Shown: piece by piece, positions 1 to 7,417 of the stretch | How the letters are laid out: every line of letters begins with the position of its first letter | Numbering within the stretch: position 1 is the stretch's first letter | Source: Streptomyces katrae | GTDB lineage: Bacteria > Actinomycetota > Actinomycetes > Streptomycetales > Streptomycetaceae | Length of the DNA: 64,000 nucleotides | Reading direction: 5' to 3' | NCBI RefSeq assembly: GCF_002028425.1 | Contig: NZ_CP020042.1 | Location: 1,612,001-1,676,000 of the forward strand | The notes under the pieces: model-generated | Databases searched by the model: none | The model's input: only the letters and a program-made list of their open reading frames with translations | Told to the model about the DNA's origin: nothing | Translations under genes and position numbers: made by a program

Positions 1-33
1 GGACACCGCGGAACAAATGGTCTCGGCGAGCAT
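1..33 (-). CDS. 5' end of an unidentified minus-strand gene (partial)
   Basis: An ATG at 33..31 is preceded by a strong Shine-Dalgarno GGAGG with a 5-nt spacer (read on the minus strand). It opens a frame beginning MLAETICSAVS that runs off the left edge. The ribosome binding site is the main evidence; eleven residues are too few to name a product. The Ala/Thr/Cys-rich start would suit a membrane protein, but that is a guess. It is divergent from the DsbA-like gene at 197. Confidence 0.45.
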   Translation of the reverse strand, partial: MLAETICSAVS

Positions 34-196
34 GCGGTCCTCCGGCGGTCTGCGGCGGGCGTTCTGTCCCTTCCATCCTGCACCGCCCGCCTCCGTCGCG
101 GCCATGCCCGCGCGCCCGCCCGGCCCGATCTCCGGGACATCTCGGGGTCGGATCTCCTCCCCCGGTGCCGCACGGGTGGTCTGGGAGACTGTCCGT

Positions 197-694
197 ATGA
201 CCGATTCCGTGATCCTCGACGTCTGGTGCGAACTCCAGTGCCCGGACTGCCACAGCGCTCTGGACGACGTGCGCGCCCTGCGGGCCCGCTACGGCGACCG
301 GCTGGACATCCGGCTGCGCCACTTCCCGCTGGAGAAGCACAAGCACGCCTTCGCCGCCGCGCAGGCCGCCGAGGAGGCCCTGGAGCAGGGGCAGGGCTGG
401 CCGTACGCGGAGGCGGTACTGGCCAGGGCGGCCGAGCTCGGCGAGCGCGGCGAGGCCGTACTGCTCGACGCGGCCCGTGAACTGGGCCTGGACGCCGAGG
501 AGTTCGACACCGCCCTGATCGACGGGCGGCACATCCTGATCGTCGACGCCGACCAGGCCGAGGGCAAGGCCATCGGCGTGACCGGCACCCCGACCTACGT
601 GATCGGCGGCGAGCGCCTCGACGGCGGCAAGAGCCAGGAGGGCCTGCGCGCCCGGATCGAGGAGATCGCCGACCGGCTGCTGGCCGGCGGCTGA
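197..694 (+). CDS. DsbA-family thioredoxin-fold protein
   Basis: A 165-residue protein of the DsbA/FrnE-like thioredoxin fold. The N-terminus has the redox motif CPDC within WCELQCPDCHSALDD (residues about 13-20), and the C-terminal part has the cis-Pro loop GVTGTPTYVIGG typical of the fold. There is no signal peptide from the chosen start, so a cytoplasmic disulfide oxidoreductase or isomerase is likely. The frame is open upstream to 17, but ATG 197 follows GGGAG at good distance and the upstream residues are low-complexity. The gene is convergent with the GNAT gene; their stop codons sit on the two arms of one short hairpin. Confidence 0.85.
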   Translation: MTDSVILDVWCELQCPDCHSALDDVRALRARYGDRLDIRLRHFPLEKHKHAFAAAQAAEEALEQGQGWPYAEAVLARAAELGERGEAVLLDAARELGLDAEEFDTALIDGRHILIVDADQAEGKAIGVTGTPTYVIGGERLDGGKSQEGLRARIEEIADRLLAGG

Positions 695-708
695 GCCGGA
701 GGGCTCAG
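691..708. terminator. Short bidirectional hairpin between convergent genes
   Basis: CTGAGCC (691-697) and GGCTCAG (702-708) form a 7-bp stem with a 4-nt loop. The stop codons of the DsbA-like gene and the GNAT gene lie one on each arm. There is no U-tract, so this is only a plausible bidirectional terminator. Confidence 0.4.
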
Positions 709-1538
709 AGGAGTTCCTTGGCGTAGTTCACCTCCGTGGTCCGGTAGCCGAGGGATTCGTACAGCCGCAGGGCCGGGGTGTTGTCGGCGAACACGTGCAG
801 CGCCAGCAGGCGGTGGCCCCGCGCGATCGCGGCGCGCTCCGCGAGGAGCATCAGGTCCCGGCCGTGGCCGCGGCCCCGGTGCTCCTCGGCGACCGCGACG
901 TCGTACACGTACGCCCCCGCGCCGCCCTCCCCGCGCGGCGCGAGCCACACGTGCCCGACCGGGGTCCCGGCCGCCTCCAGGACGGCGAAGGTGACGCCCG
1001 GGGTGTCCAGGCCGCGCGGGAGCTGCGCATCGTGGTCCGCCTCCGACTTGGCCCGCGCCTCCTGCGGCCGCATGCCCCGGGCCGTCCAGCTCGCCGCGTA
1101 CTCCGCGCGGGCACGGACGTCCCACGCCGCGTACTCGGCCTGCGTCATCGGCCGGCCCCGCACCCCTTCGGAGAGGGCCGGCGGGTCCTGGGGGAGCTCC
1201 TTGGCCATGTTCCGGCCCGTTTCCGCGTATCCCAGGGACCCGGCGAGCCGCAGGCCGCCCGGGGAGCCCGCCGGGACGGAGATCCGCACCCGGCGGCAGC
1301 CCCAGCCGCGCAGCACCTCCTCGGCGGCCAGCGCGGCGACCGTGGCGCGGCCGCGGCGGCGGTCCGCCTCGTCGATGGCCAGGTCGCGGATCTCCCCCAG
1401 CGTCGGCCCGAAGGGCGTGTCGGCGGCGATCAGGAGCGTTCCGACCCGCCTGCTGTTGACGCGGACCTCATACGGGCGCGAGCGCCCGCCGCCCCCGCTG
1501 TGCTGAAGCGGCCCGGTCGGCCGCAGGGTGGTGGTCAT
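705..1538 (-). CDS. Tandem GNAT-domain acetyltransferase
   Basis: A 277-residue protein with two GNAT folds. The C-terminal domain (about 130-277) carries a clear acetyl-CoA loop, VAEEHRGRGHGRDLM, and ends in the usual ALRLYESLGYR motif. The N-terminal half (about 20-110) has a degenerate version, IDEADRRRGRATVAAL, followed by a second SLGYAETGRNMAKELP stretch that echoes the C-terminal LGYRTTEVNYAKELL. The matching ends of the two halves suggest internal duplication. Only the second domain looks catalytically complete. The substrate cannot be inferred. Start is ATG 1538. Confidence 0.8.
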   Translation of the reverse strand: MTTTLRPTGPLQHSGGGGRSRPYEVRVNSRRVGTLLIAADTPFGPTLGEIRDLAIDEADRRRGRATVAALAAEEVLRGWGCRRVRISVPAGSPGGLRLAGSLGYAETGRNMAKELPQDPPALSEGVRGRPMTQAEYAAWDVRARAEYAASWTARGMRPQEARAKSEADHDAQLPRGLDTPGVTFAVLEAAGTPVGHVWLAPRGEGGAGAYVYDVAVAEEHRGRGHGRDLMLLAERAAIARGHRLLALHVFADNTPALRLYESLGYRTTEVNYAKELL

Positions 1539-1606
1539 CCGTCCCGTTCTACCCGCCGCGCGCCGGTGTCACCCGGGCGGGGGGCTCAGGGGGGCTCAAG
1601 GGGGGC

Positions 1607-2428
1607 TCAGGGGTCGATGTCGGACGCCGCGCGCTCCTCGAAGACCCGCATGGCCTTGGCGGTGACCGGGCCGGGGGCGGCGGGCAGGACGCGGCCGTCG
1701 ATGCGGTGGACGGCCTGGACGTCGCGCAGGGTGGAGGTCAGGAAGACCTCCTCGGCCCGCTCCAGGACGTCGAGGGGCAGGTCGGTCTCGTGGGCGCCGG
1801 TCCATTCGGCGGCCAGGGCGCGGGTGATGCCCGCGAGGCAGCCGGAGGCCACGGGCGGGGTGTGCAGTTCGCCGTCGAGGACGACGAAGACGTTGGAGCC
1901 GGTGCCCTCGCAGAGCTGCCCCACCGTGTTGGCGAAAAGGGCCTCGGAGGCGCCCGCCCGGTTCGCCCGGGCGAGGGCGACCACGTTCTCGGCGTAGGAG
2001 GTGGTCTTCAGGCCGGCCAGGGGCGAGCGCTCGTTGCGCACCCAGGGGACGGTGATCACGGCCGTGGTGTCCGGGCGGCGGGCGGTCTCGCCGACGGCGA
2101 CGACCAGGGTGGGCCCGGTCTCGCCGCGGTCGGAGCCGAGCGGGGAGAGGCCGCCGGTGTAGGTGATCCGCAGCCGGCCGAGCGGCATCGGGTTGGCCTC
2201 CAGGACGGCGGCGCAGGCCCGGCGGACCTCGTCGAGGTCGGGGTCGGGCAGGCCGAGGCCGCGGGCGGAGCGGGTCAGCCGCTCCAGGTGCCGGGTGAGG
2301 GCGAAGAGGGTGCCGTCCTGCGCCTTGAGGGTCTCGAAGACCCCGTCGCCCACGGTCAGCCCGTGGTCGAGGACGGACACCTTCGCGTCGTCGGCGTCCC
2401 GCAGTGTTCCGTCGAGCCAGATCCTCAC
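1607..2428 (-). CDS. pabC: Aminodeoxychorismate lyase (class IV aminotransferase fold)
   Basis: A 273-residue fold-type IV PLP protein, expected to cleave 4-amino-4-deoxychorismate to p-aminobenzoate and pyruvate for folate synthesis. Visible family features are the N-terminal MRIWLDGTLRDADDAKVSV, the strand VFETLKAQDGTLFAL with HLERL, the PLP-lysine region GLKTTSYAENVVAL, and ASEALFANTVGQLCEGTGSNVF with the cofactor-binding Glu. The GTG start at 2428 overlaps the pabB stop by 4 nt (GTGA), which indicates translational coupling and supports pabC over a branched-chain or D-amino-acid aminotransferase. Confidence 0.8.
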   Translation of the reverse strand: MRIWLDGTLRDADDAKVSVLDHGLTVGDGVFETLKAQDGTLFALTRHLERLTRSARGLGLPDPDLDEVRRACAAVLEANPMPLGRLRITYTGGLSPLGSDRGETGPTLVVAVGETARRPDTTAVITVPWVRNERSPLAGLKTTSYAENVVALARANRAGASEALFANTVGQLCEGTGSNVFVVLDGELHTPPVASGCLAGITRALAAEWTGAHETDLPLDVLERAEEVFLTSTLRDVQAVHRIDGRVLPAAPGPVTAKAMRVFEERAASDIDP

Positions 2429-3510
2429 CGTACGGTTCCTCCACTCAGGTCGTGCGTCGTCTCGTCCGCGCCCGGGGCGGGCCCGCCCGAGGCCAGCGCG
2501 AGCAGCCGGGCCGCCTTGAGCTCGGTCTCGGCCCATTCCCGCTCGGGGTCGGAGCCCCAGGTGATCCCGGCGCCGGTGCCGAAGCTCAGGCGGGGCCCGC
2601 CGGGGGCCTCGCGGTCGATCCAGAAGGTGCGGATGCCGACGGCGAGCGCGGCGGTGCCCCGGTCGGCGTCGACCCAGCCGATGCCCCCACAGTAGGGGCC
2701 GCGCGGGGCGGTCTCCAGCTCTTCGATGATCCTCAGGGCGGAGGACTTGGGCGCGCCGGTGACGGAGCCGGGCGGGAAGGTGGCGGCCAGCAGCTCGGGC
2801 CAGCCCGCGCCCTCGGCGAGCTCGCCGCTGACGGTGGAGACCAGGTGGACCAGGCCGGGGTGCTCCTCCAGGGCGCACAGCTGGGGCACGGTGACCGAGC
2901 CGGTGGCGCAGACGCGGCCCAGGTCGTTGCGGACGAGGTCCACGATCATCACGTTCTCGGCGTGGTCCTTGGGCAGCAGGTCGGCGGCGGTGCGGCCGGT
3001 GCCCTTGATCGGTCCGGACTCCACGCGGCGGCCCGCCCGGCGCAGGTACAGCTCCGGGGAGGCGGTGGCGATCTCCACGCCGTGGGCGCGGAGCCGAATC
3101 GTTCCTGCGTAGGGGGCCGGGTTGCCGCGCGCGAGGAGGGCGGTGAGGGCGTCCACGTCGGCGGCGGCCGGGTCGGGCAGCGGAGCGGAGACCACGCGGC
3201 AGAGGTTGGCCTGGTAGACCTCCCCCGCCGCGATGTACTCGCGGATCCGGCGGACCCCCGCGACGTACGCGGAGCGGTCGAGGGAGGAGGACCAGCGGTC
3301 GGCGGCGGGTCCGCGCCAGGCCCCCGGGACGGGCGCGGGCACGGGGTCGGGGCGTATGTCCCCGAAGCGCGCGCAGACCAGCCGGCCTTCGAAGTCCGCG
3401 CTCACCACCCAGAACCCGGTGGAGTCGAGGGCCGAGGGATCGCTGGTGACGTCTCGGAGGTCGGTCGCGAGGAGGCCGCCGAAGCGGGCCAGGGGAGGCA
3501 GGTCGTGCAC
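2425..3510 (-). CDS. pabB: Aminodeoxychorismate synthase component I
   Basis: A 361-residue chorismate-binding enzyme that aminates chorismate, the step before PabC. Signatures are GPIKGTGRTAADLLPKDHAE, the IVDLVRNDLGRVC motif, and the C-terminal TFPPGSVTGAPKSSALRIIEELE. The N-terminal anthranilate-synthase-I-like part is short, so this is a compact form. No glutaminase (PabA) domain is fused and none is nearby, so the amidotransferase subunit must be encoded elsewhere. The start is uncertain: GTG 3510 (VHDLPPLARFGG) is chosen because upstream residues look non-coding, but it has no clear Shine-Dalgarno. First gene of the pabB-pabC pair. Confidence 0.85.
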   Translation of the reverse strand: MHDLPPLARFGGLLATDLRDVTSDPSALDSTGFWVVSADFEGRLVCARFGDIRPDPVPAPVPGAWRGPAADRWSSSLDRSAYVAGVRRIREYIAAGEVYQANLCRVVSAPLPDPAAADVDALTALLARGNPAPYAGTIRLRAHGVEIATASPELYLRRAGRRVESGPIKGTGRTAADLLPKDHAENVMIVDLVRNDLGRVCATGSVTVPQLCALEEHPGLVHLVSTVSGELAEGAGWPELLAATFPPGSVTGAPKSSALRIIEELETAPRGPYCGGIGWVDADRGTAALAVGIRTFWIDREAPGGPRLSFGTGAGITWGSDPEREWAETELKAARLLALASGGPAPGADETTHDLSGGTVR

Positions 3511-3607
3511 GGCTGCGAGTCTATGACCGGTGGCGAGATGCCGCCGGTGAGGTGACCGGCGGGTGACCTCTGGTGATCGGGTCGGCAGCACGCTGCGGAA
3601 ACGCGTT

Positions 3608-3636
3608 TTTGAGCTGGCCCGGGAATCCGCTAGAGT
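3608..3636 (+). promoter_or_regulatory. Predicted tRNA-cluster promoter
   Basis: A -35-like TTTGAG (3608-3613) is separated by 17 nt from the -10-like TAGAGT (3631-3636). This fits a housekeeping sigma-HrdB promoter reading into the tRNA cluster that starts at 3693. Confidence 0.6.
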
Positions 3637-3692
3637 TCAACACGTCGCCAGGGAGCGAAGGGGAAAAACCCCGGAGCGAACACGGTGACACT

Positions 3693-3765
<73 letters not shown>

Positions 3766-3803
3766 CTGAGTGGGGGATCTTCCCGAGACCCCGCGCACTC
3801 CGA

Positions 3804-3874
3804 GGTGGAGTGGCCGAGAGGCGAGGCAACGGCCTGCAAAGCCGTCTACACGGGTTCAAATCCCGTCTCCACCT
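3804..3874 (+). tRNA. tRNA-Cys (GCA)
   Basis: Acceptor GGTGGAG (3804-3810) pairs with CTCCACC (3867-3873). The anticodon loop CTGCAAA gives anticodon GCA. The T-loop is GTTCAAATC. A CCA follows immediately (3875-3877), unlike the other tRNAs in this cluster. Confidence 0.95.
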
Positions 3875-3878
3875 CCAA

Positions 3879-3950
3879 GGACGATTAGCTCAGCGGGAGA
3901 GCGCTTCCCTGACACGGAAGAGGTCACTGGTTCAATCCCAGTATCGTCCA
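3879..3950 (+). tRNA. tRNA-Val (GAC), acceptor variant
   Basis: Acceptor GGACGAT (3879-3885) pairs with ATCGTCC (3943-3949). The anticodon loop CTGACAC gives GAC. The body is identical to the two following tRNA-Val genes, and only the acceptor stem differs, with both strands changed together. Confidence 0.95.
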
Positions 3951-3982
3951 CTGGTCCGAAAGGGCCGGTCCGCAAGGATCCC

Positions 3983-4054
3983 GCGCGATTAGCTCAGCGG
4001 GAGAGCGCTTCCCTGACACGGAAGAGGTCACTGGTTCAATCCCAGTATCGCGCA
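3983..4054 (+). tRNA. tRNA-Val (GAC), copy 2
   Basis: Acceptor GCGCGAT (3983-3989) pairs with ATCGCGC (4047-4053). The anticodon is GAC. Identical to the copy at 4104, 121 nt downstream. Confidence 0.95.
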
Positions 4055-4103
4055 CGCAGTACCAGCAACACCCTGATTGACCTGCGGTTCCGTACCGTAG
4101 CCC

Positions 4104-4175
4104 GCGCGATTAGCTCAGCGGGAGAGCGCTTCCCTGACACGGAAGAGGTCACTGGTTCAATCCCAGTATCGCGCA
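4104..4175 (+). tRNA. tRNA-Val (GAC), copy 3
   Basis: Identical to the copy at 3983: acceptor GCGCGAT (4104-4110) with ATCGCGC (4168-4174), anticodon GAC. Last tRNA of the cluster; a strong terminator begins 9 nt downstream. Confidence 0.95.
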
Positions 4176-4184
4176 CCGCCACCG

Positions 4185-4216
4185 GAAGCCCCGGCCGTCT
4201 CGACGGCCGGGGCTTC
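4185..4216 (+). terminator. Terminator of the tRNA cluster
   Basis: A 14-bp perfect GC-rich stem (4185-4198 with 4203-4216) and a 4-nt loop lie directly after the last tRNA-Val. Confidence 0.8.
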
Positions 4217-4245
4217 TGCCGTGGGGCGGCTGTGGGGACGTGAAA

Positions 4246-4291
4246 AAGGGTGTTGCCCGTCCGGCTCCCCAGCCGTACGGGCAACACCCTT
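4246..4291. terminator. Bidirectional terminator
   Basis: A 15-bp perfect stem (4246-4260 with 4277-4291) has a 16-nt loop. The stem is flanked by an A-run at 4243-4247, so it gives U-rich RNA for transcription from the right, where the small membrane gene at 4380 converges on the tRNA cluster. Confidence 0.7.
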
Positions 4292-4379
4292 CAACTGCCG
4301 TCCGCCGTTCCCCCGTCCCCACGGGGTTCGACGGGCCGATGTCCCGGCCCGGGCCGCTCTCCCGGACCCGGAGCGCCGC

Positions 4380-4565
4380 TCAGCGCCCCAGCATCACGCC
4401 CACGGACGACGCCTGTGCCGCCACCTGATCGAAACCCCCGAAGAGGAAGAGCAGGAGGGCGGCCAGGGGGAGGACCATGGCCGCGGCCACCAGCGGGTGG
4501 CGCGTACCGGACTCATGGCCGTTGAACGCGAAGAGCTTGCGTCCCTGCCGTGCGATGTCCGCCAT
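4380..4565 (-). CDS. Small single-span membrane protein
   Basis: A 61-residue protein with one strong hydrophobic segment, VAAAMVLPLAALLLFLFGGF (about 27-46), after a positively charged N-terminus (MADIARQGRKLFAFNGHESG). The start is ATG 4565 behind the Shine-Dalgarno GGGAGAGG. I do not recognise a function. Small proteins of this kind are common in Streptomyces. The gene is alone on this strand, convergent with the tRNA cluster. Confidence 0.7.
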   Translation of the reverse strand: MADIARQGRKLFAFNGHESGTRHPLVAAAMVLPLAALLLFLFGGFDQVAAQASSVGVMLGR

Positions 4566-5116
4566 GGTCCTCTCCCTGTCGTCTGGCAGCGGCGGGCTCG
4601 TGACCTCGGGGGACGAGTGCGCCACCCGCCGCTTGTCTTCAACACTAGGCGGCCGGAAGGCTGCTGGCCTCATGCCCTCGTACCCATTGCCGGGCCTCCA
4701 GGAGGATGAGGCGGACGCCCGCGGCCTACTCCCCTGGGTGGAGATCGCTGCCCCCGGGTGGGGGTCTTCCCGGAGGGAATGACCGGAGAGTAGTGACTTC
4801 GCTCACTTCCGTCACCCCCCGCGCACGCGTGTCCTCGTACGGGGTGCTGACGGCTCCGGTCGCGCGCCGCGGCCGCCCTCCCCCGGCCCCCGCTGCCCGA
4901 AGGGAGCGCGAACAGGCCAATCCCCTTGGCCCGAAGGGCTCTTGGGGGTGCGGGGCGAAGTCACCGGAACGGGGGTCTTCCTGTCTGGCACACCCTCAAG
5001 TGGCCTGCCCCGCACTGAGGATCGAATCCTCCGCGGAGGGCGCGGCCTCTGAGCGCTGGTGCCGGATGGTCCGTAAGCTGTGCCAGGTCAGCAAGGCGAC
5101 CGTCAGCGGGGTGGAC
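4566..5116. other. Intergenic region between divergent genes
   Basis: No convincing gene. It contains a G/C hairpin-rich stretch around 4736-4780 (CTGCCCCCGGGTGGGGGTCT and flanks) of a kind often dispersed in Streptomyces genomes. The kinase frame is open through most of it from 4706, so an upstream kinase start (for example ATG 5066) cannot be excluded. Confidence 0.5.
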
Positions 5117-6397
5117 ATGGCGATGATGCGGCTCCGGCGCGAGGACCCGCGTGTCGTCGGCTCCTTCAGACTGCACCGGCGGCTCGGTGCCGGCGGCATG
5201 GGCGTCGTCTACCTCGGCTCCGACCGGCGCGGGCAGCGCGTCGCCCTCAAGGTGATCCGGCCCGACCTGGCCGAGGACCAGGAGTTCCGCTCCCGGTTCG
5301 CCCGCGAGGTGTCCGCCGCCCGGCGGATCCGCGGCGGGTGCACGGCCCGGCTGGTGGCCGCGGACCTGGAGGCCGAGCGGCCCTGGTTCGCCACCCAGTA
5401 CGTGCCCGGCCCCTCGCTGCACGACAAGGTGGCCGAGGAAGGCCCCCTGACGGCGGCACAGATCGCCGCCATCGGCGCCGCGCTGTCCGAAGGGCTGGTC
5501 GCCGTCCACGAGGCCGGGGTCGTCCACCGCGACCTGAAGCCCTCGAACATCCTGCTGTCGCCCAAGGGGCCGCGGATCATCGACTTCGGCATCGCCTGGG
5601 CCACGGGTGCCAGCACCCTGACCCACGTCGGCACCGCCGTCGGCTCCCCCGGCTTCCTCGCCCCCGAGCAGGTGCGCGGCGCCGCCGTCACCCCGGCCAC
5701 GGACGTGTTCTCCCTCGGCGCCACCCTCGCCTACGCCGCGATGGCCGACTCCCCCTTCGGGCACGGCAGTTCCGAGGTCATGCTGTACCGGGTCGTGCAC
5801 GAGGAGCCGCACCTGGTCGGCGTCCCGGACGCGCTGGCCCCGCTGGTGCGGGCCTGCCTGGCCAAGGACCCCGAGGAGCGGCCGAGCACCCTGCAGCTGT
5901 CGATGCGGCTCAAGGAGATCGCCGCCCGCGAGGCGCAGGGGCTGGGCGACGGCCGCCCTCCGGCCCAGCGTGCCCGCGTCGAGCGGTCCACCGGCCGGCT
6001 GCCGGAGCGGGCCGCCGGGTACGCGGGGCAGGACACCGAGCGGCGTACCGGGGGCGGCGGCCGGGGCCCGGGCGAGCGGCTGGGCGATCGGGCCGGCGAG
6101 CGTGCGGGTGAGCGGCACGGCGAGCGGCACGGGGACCGCCCGGCCGGCGCCACGCCCGCCCCGCGGCCGCAGGGGCCGCACAGCGGGGCGCGCCCGCGCC
6201 CGTCGGGCTCCCGCCACCCCGGGTCGACGGCGGGGCGCACGGGGGGCCGTACGGGACCGCGCACCGGGCCCCGTACCACCGGCACCGGGCGGCGGCCTTC
6301 GCGGCCCGACCCGAAGCTGATGCGGCAGCGGCTGATCGTGTTCGTGGTCGTGACCCTGCTGGTGGCGCTGGGGATCGCGCTCGCGCAGCGGCTGTGA
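5117..6397 (+). CDS. Membrane-anchored Ser/Thr protein kinase (Hanks type)
   Basis: About 426 residues from ATG 5117. The kinase domain has the Gly loop GAGGMGVVY (24-32), VALKVI with the ATP lysine at 45, VVHRDLKPSN with the catalytic Asp at 139, IIDFG at 154-158 and APEQ in the activation segment. After the domain comes a basic, Gly-rich linker with repeated GER/GDR units (around GERAGERHGERHGDR), then a single C-terminal membrane span, LIVFVVVTLLVALGIALAQ. No PASTA or other extracellular sensor follows, so it is tail-anchored with the kinase in the cytoplasm. The start is uncertain: GTG 5111, ATG 5117 and ATG 5123/5126 are all possible. Confidence 0.85.
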   Translation: MAMMRLRREDPRVVGSFRLHRRLGAGGMGVVYLGSDRRGQRVALKVIRPDLAEDQEFRSRFAREVSAARRIRGGCTARLVAADLEAERPWFATQYVPGPSLHDKVAEEGPLTAAQIAAIGAALSEGLVAVHEAGVVHRDLKPSNILLSPKGPRIIDFGIAWATGASTLTHVGTAVGSPGFLAPEQVRGAAVTPATDVFSLGATLAYAAMADSPFGHGSSEVMLYRVVHEEPHLVGVPDALAPLVRACLAKDPEERPSTLQLSMRLKEIAAREAQGLGDGRPPAQRARVERSTGRLPERAAGYAGQDTERRTGGGGRGPGERLGDRAGERAGERHGERHGDRPAGATPAPRPQGPHSGARPRPSGSRHPGSTAGRTGGRTGPRTGPRTTGTGRRPSRPDPKLMRQRLIVFVVVTLLVALGIALAQRL

Positions 6398-6413
6398 GGG
6401 AGCGCGTAGCGGC

Positions 6414-6449
6414 GAAGGGGCGCCCCGCCTTGCGGCGGGGCGCCCCTTC
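6414..6449 (+). terminator. Terminator after the kinase gene
   Basis: A 16-bp perfect stem (6414-6429 with 6434-6449) and a 4-nt loop lie 17 nt after the kinase stop. It sits between convergent genes and may serve both. Confidence 0.75.
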
Positions 6450-6556
6450 GGTTTGTGCGGGGGGGCGGGCTGGTCGTGTGTTGTGTGAGGGGGTGCGGGG
6501 GGGGACGGGCTGGTTGTGCGTTGTGCGTTGTGCGGAGGGGGTGCGGGGGCCGCTGG

Positions 6557-7375
6557 TCAGGCGTTGCCGCCGCTGCCCGCCACCGCGTAGAAGGCCACCG
6601 CCGCGGCCGCGCCCACGTTCAGCGAGTCCACGCCGTGCGCCATGGGGATCCGTACCCACTCGTCGGCGGCGACCAGCGCCTGCGTCGACAGGCCGTCGCC
6701 CTCGGCGCCCAGCATCAGCGCCACCCGTTCCAGGGTGTGCGGGGCCGCCACGTCGATCGGCGAGGCCTTCTCGTGCGGGGTGAGCGCCAGCAGCTTGAAG
6801 CCCGCCTCGCGGACCGTGTCCAGGCTCTTGGGCCAGGCCTCCAGGCGGGCGTAGGGGACGGAGAACACCGCACCCATCGACACCTTCACCGAGCGGCGGT
6901 ACAGCGGGTCCGCGCAGTCCGGCGACAGCAGGACGGCGTCCATTCCGAGGGCGGCGGCGCTGCGGAAGATGGCCCCGATGTTGGTGTGGTCGTTCACCGC
7001 CTCCATGACGGCCACCCGCCGGGCCGAAGCCAGCAGCTCCGGCGCCGTGGGCAGCGGCTTGCGCTGCATCGAGGCCAGGGCGCCGCGGTGCACGTGGTAG
7101 CCGGTGACGCGCTCGGCGAGGTCCGGGCTGACGGCGTACACCGGGGCCGGGATCTCGTCGATGACGTCGCGCATGACGTCCACCCACTTGGCGGAGAGCA
7201 GCATCGAGCGCATCTCGTACCCGGCGTCCCTGGCCCGCCGGATGACCTTCTCGCCCTCGGCGATGAACAGGCCCTCGGCGGGCTCTCTGCGCCGGCGCAG
7301 CTCCACGTCGGTCAGGCCCGTGTAGTCGCGCAGGCGGGGGTCTTCGGGGTCTTCGATGGTGATGAGATCAGCCAC
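6557..7375 (-). CDS. SpoU/TrmH-family RNA 2'-O-methyltransferase
   Basis: A 272-residue SPOUT methyltransferase that uses SAM to methylate a ribose 2'-OH in tRNA or rRNA. The N-terminal substrate-binding part contains LFIAEGEKVIRRARDAG. The SPOUT domain shows motif 1 as NDHTNIGAIFRSAAALG (Asn and Arg of the active site), then LMLGAEGDGLS and the C-terminal knot motif IPMAHGVDSLNVGAAAAVAF. The exact RNA target cannot be told. The start is GTG 7375. The siroheme gene lies upstream on the same strand, about 40 nt away, so co-transcription is possible. Confidence 0.85.
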   Translation of the reverse strand: MADLITIEDPEDPRLRDYTGLTDVELRRRREPAEGLFIAEGEKVIRRARDAGYEMRSMLLSAKWVDVMRDVIDEIPAPVYAVSPDLAERVTGYHVHRGALASMQRKPLPTAPELLASARRVAVMEAVNDHTNIGAIFRSAAALGMDAVLLSPDCADPLYRRSVKVSMGAVFSVPYARLEAWPKSLDTVREAGFKLLALTPHEKASPIDVAAPHTLERVALMLGAEGDGLSTQALVAADEWVRIPMAHGVDSLNVGAAAAVAFYAVAGSGGNA

Positions 7376-7417
7376 AGGGTGATACTGCCTTGTCCTGGGT
7401 GTGGTGCCAACGGGCCG

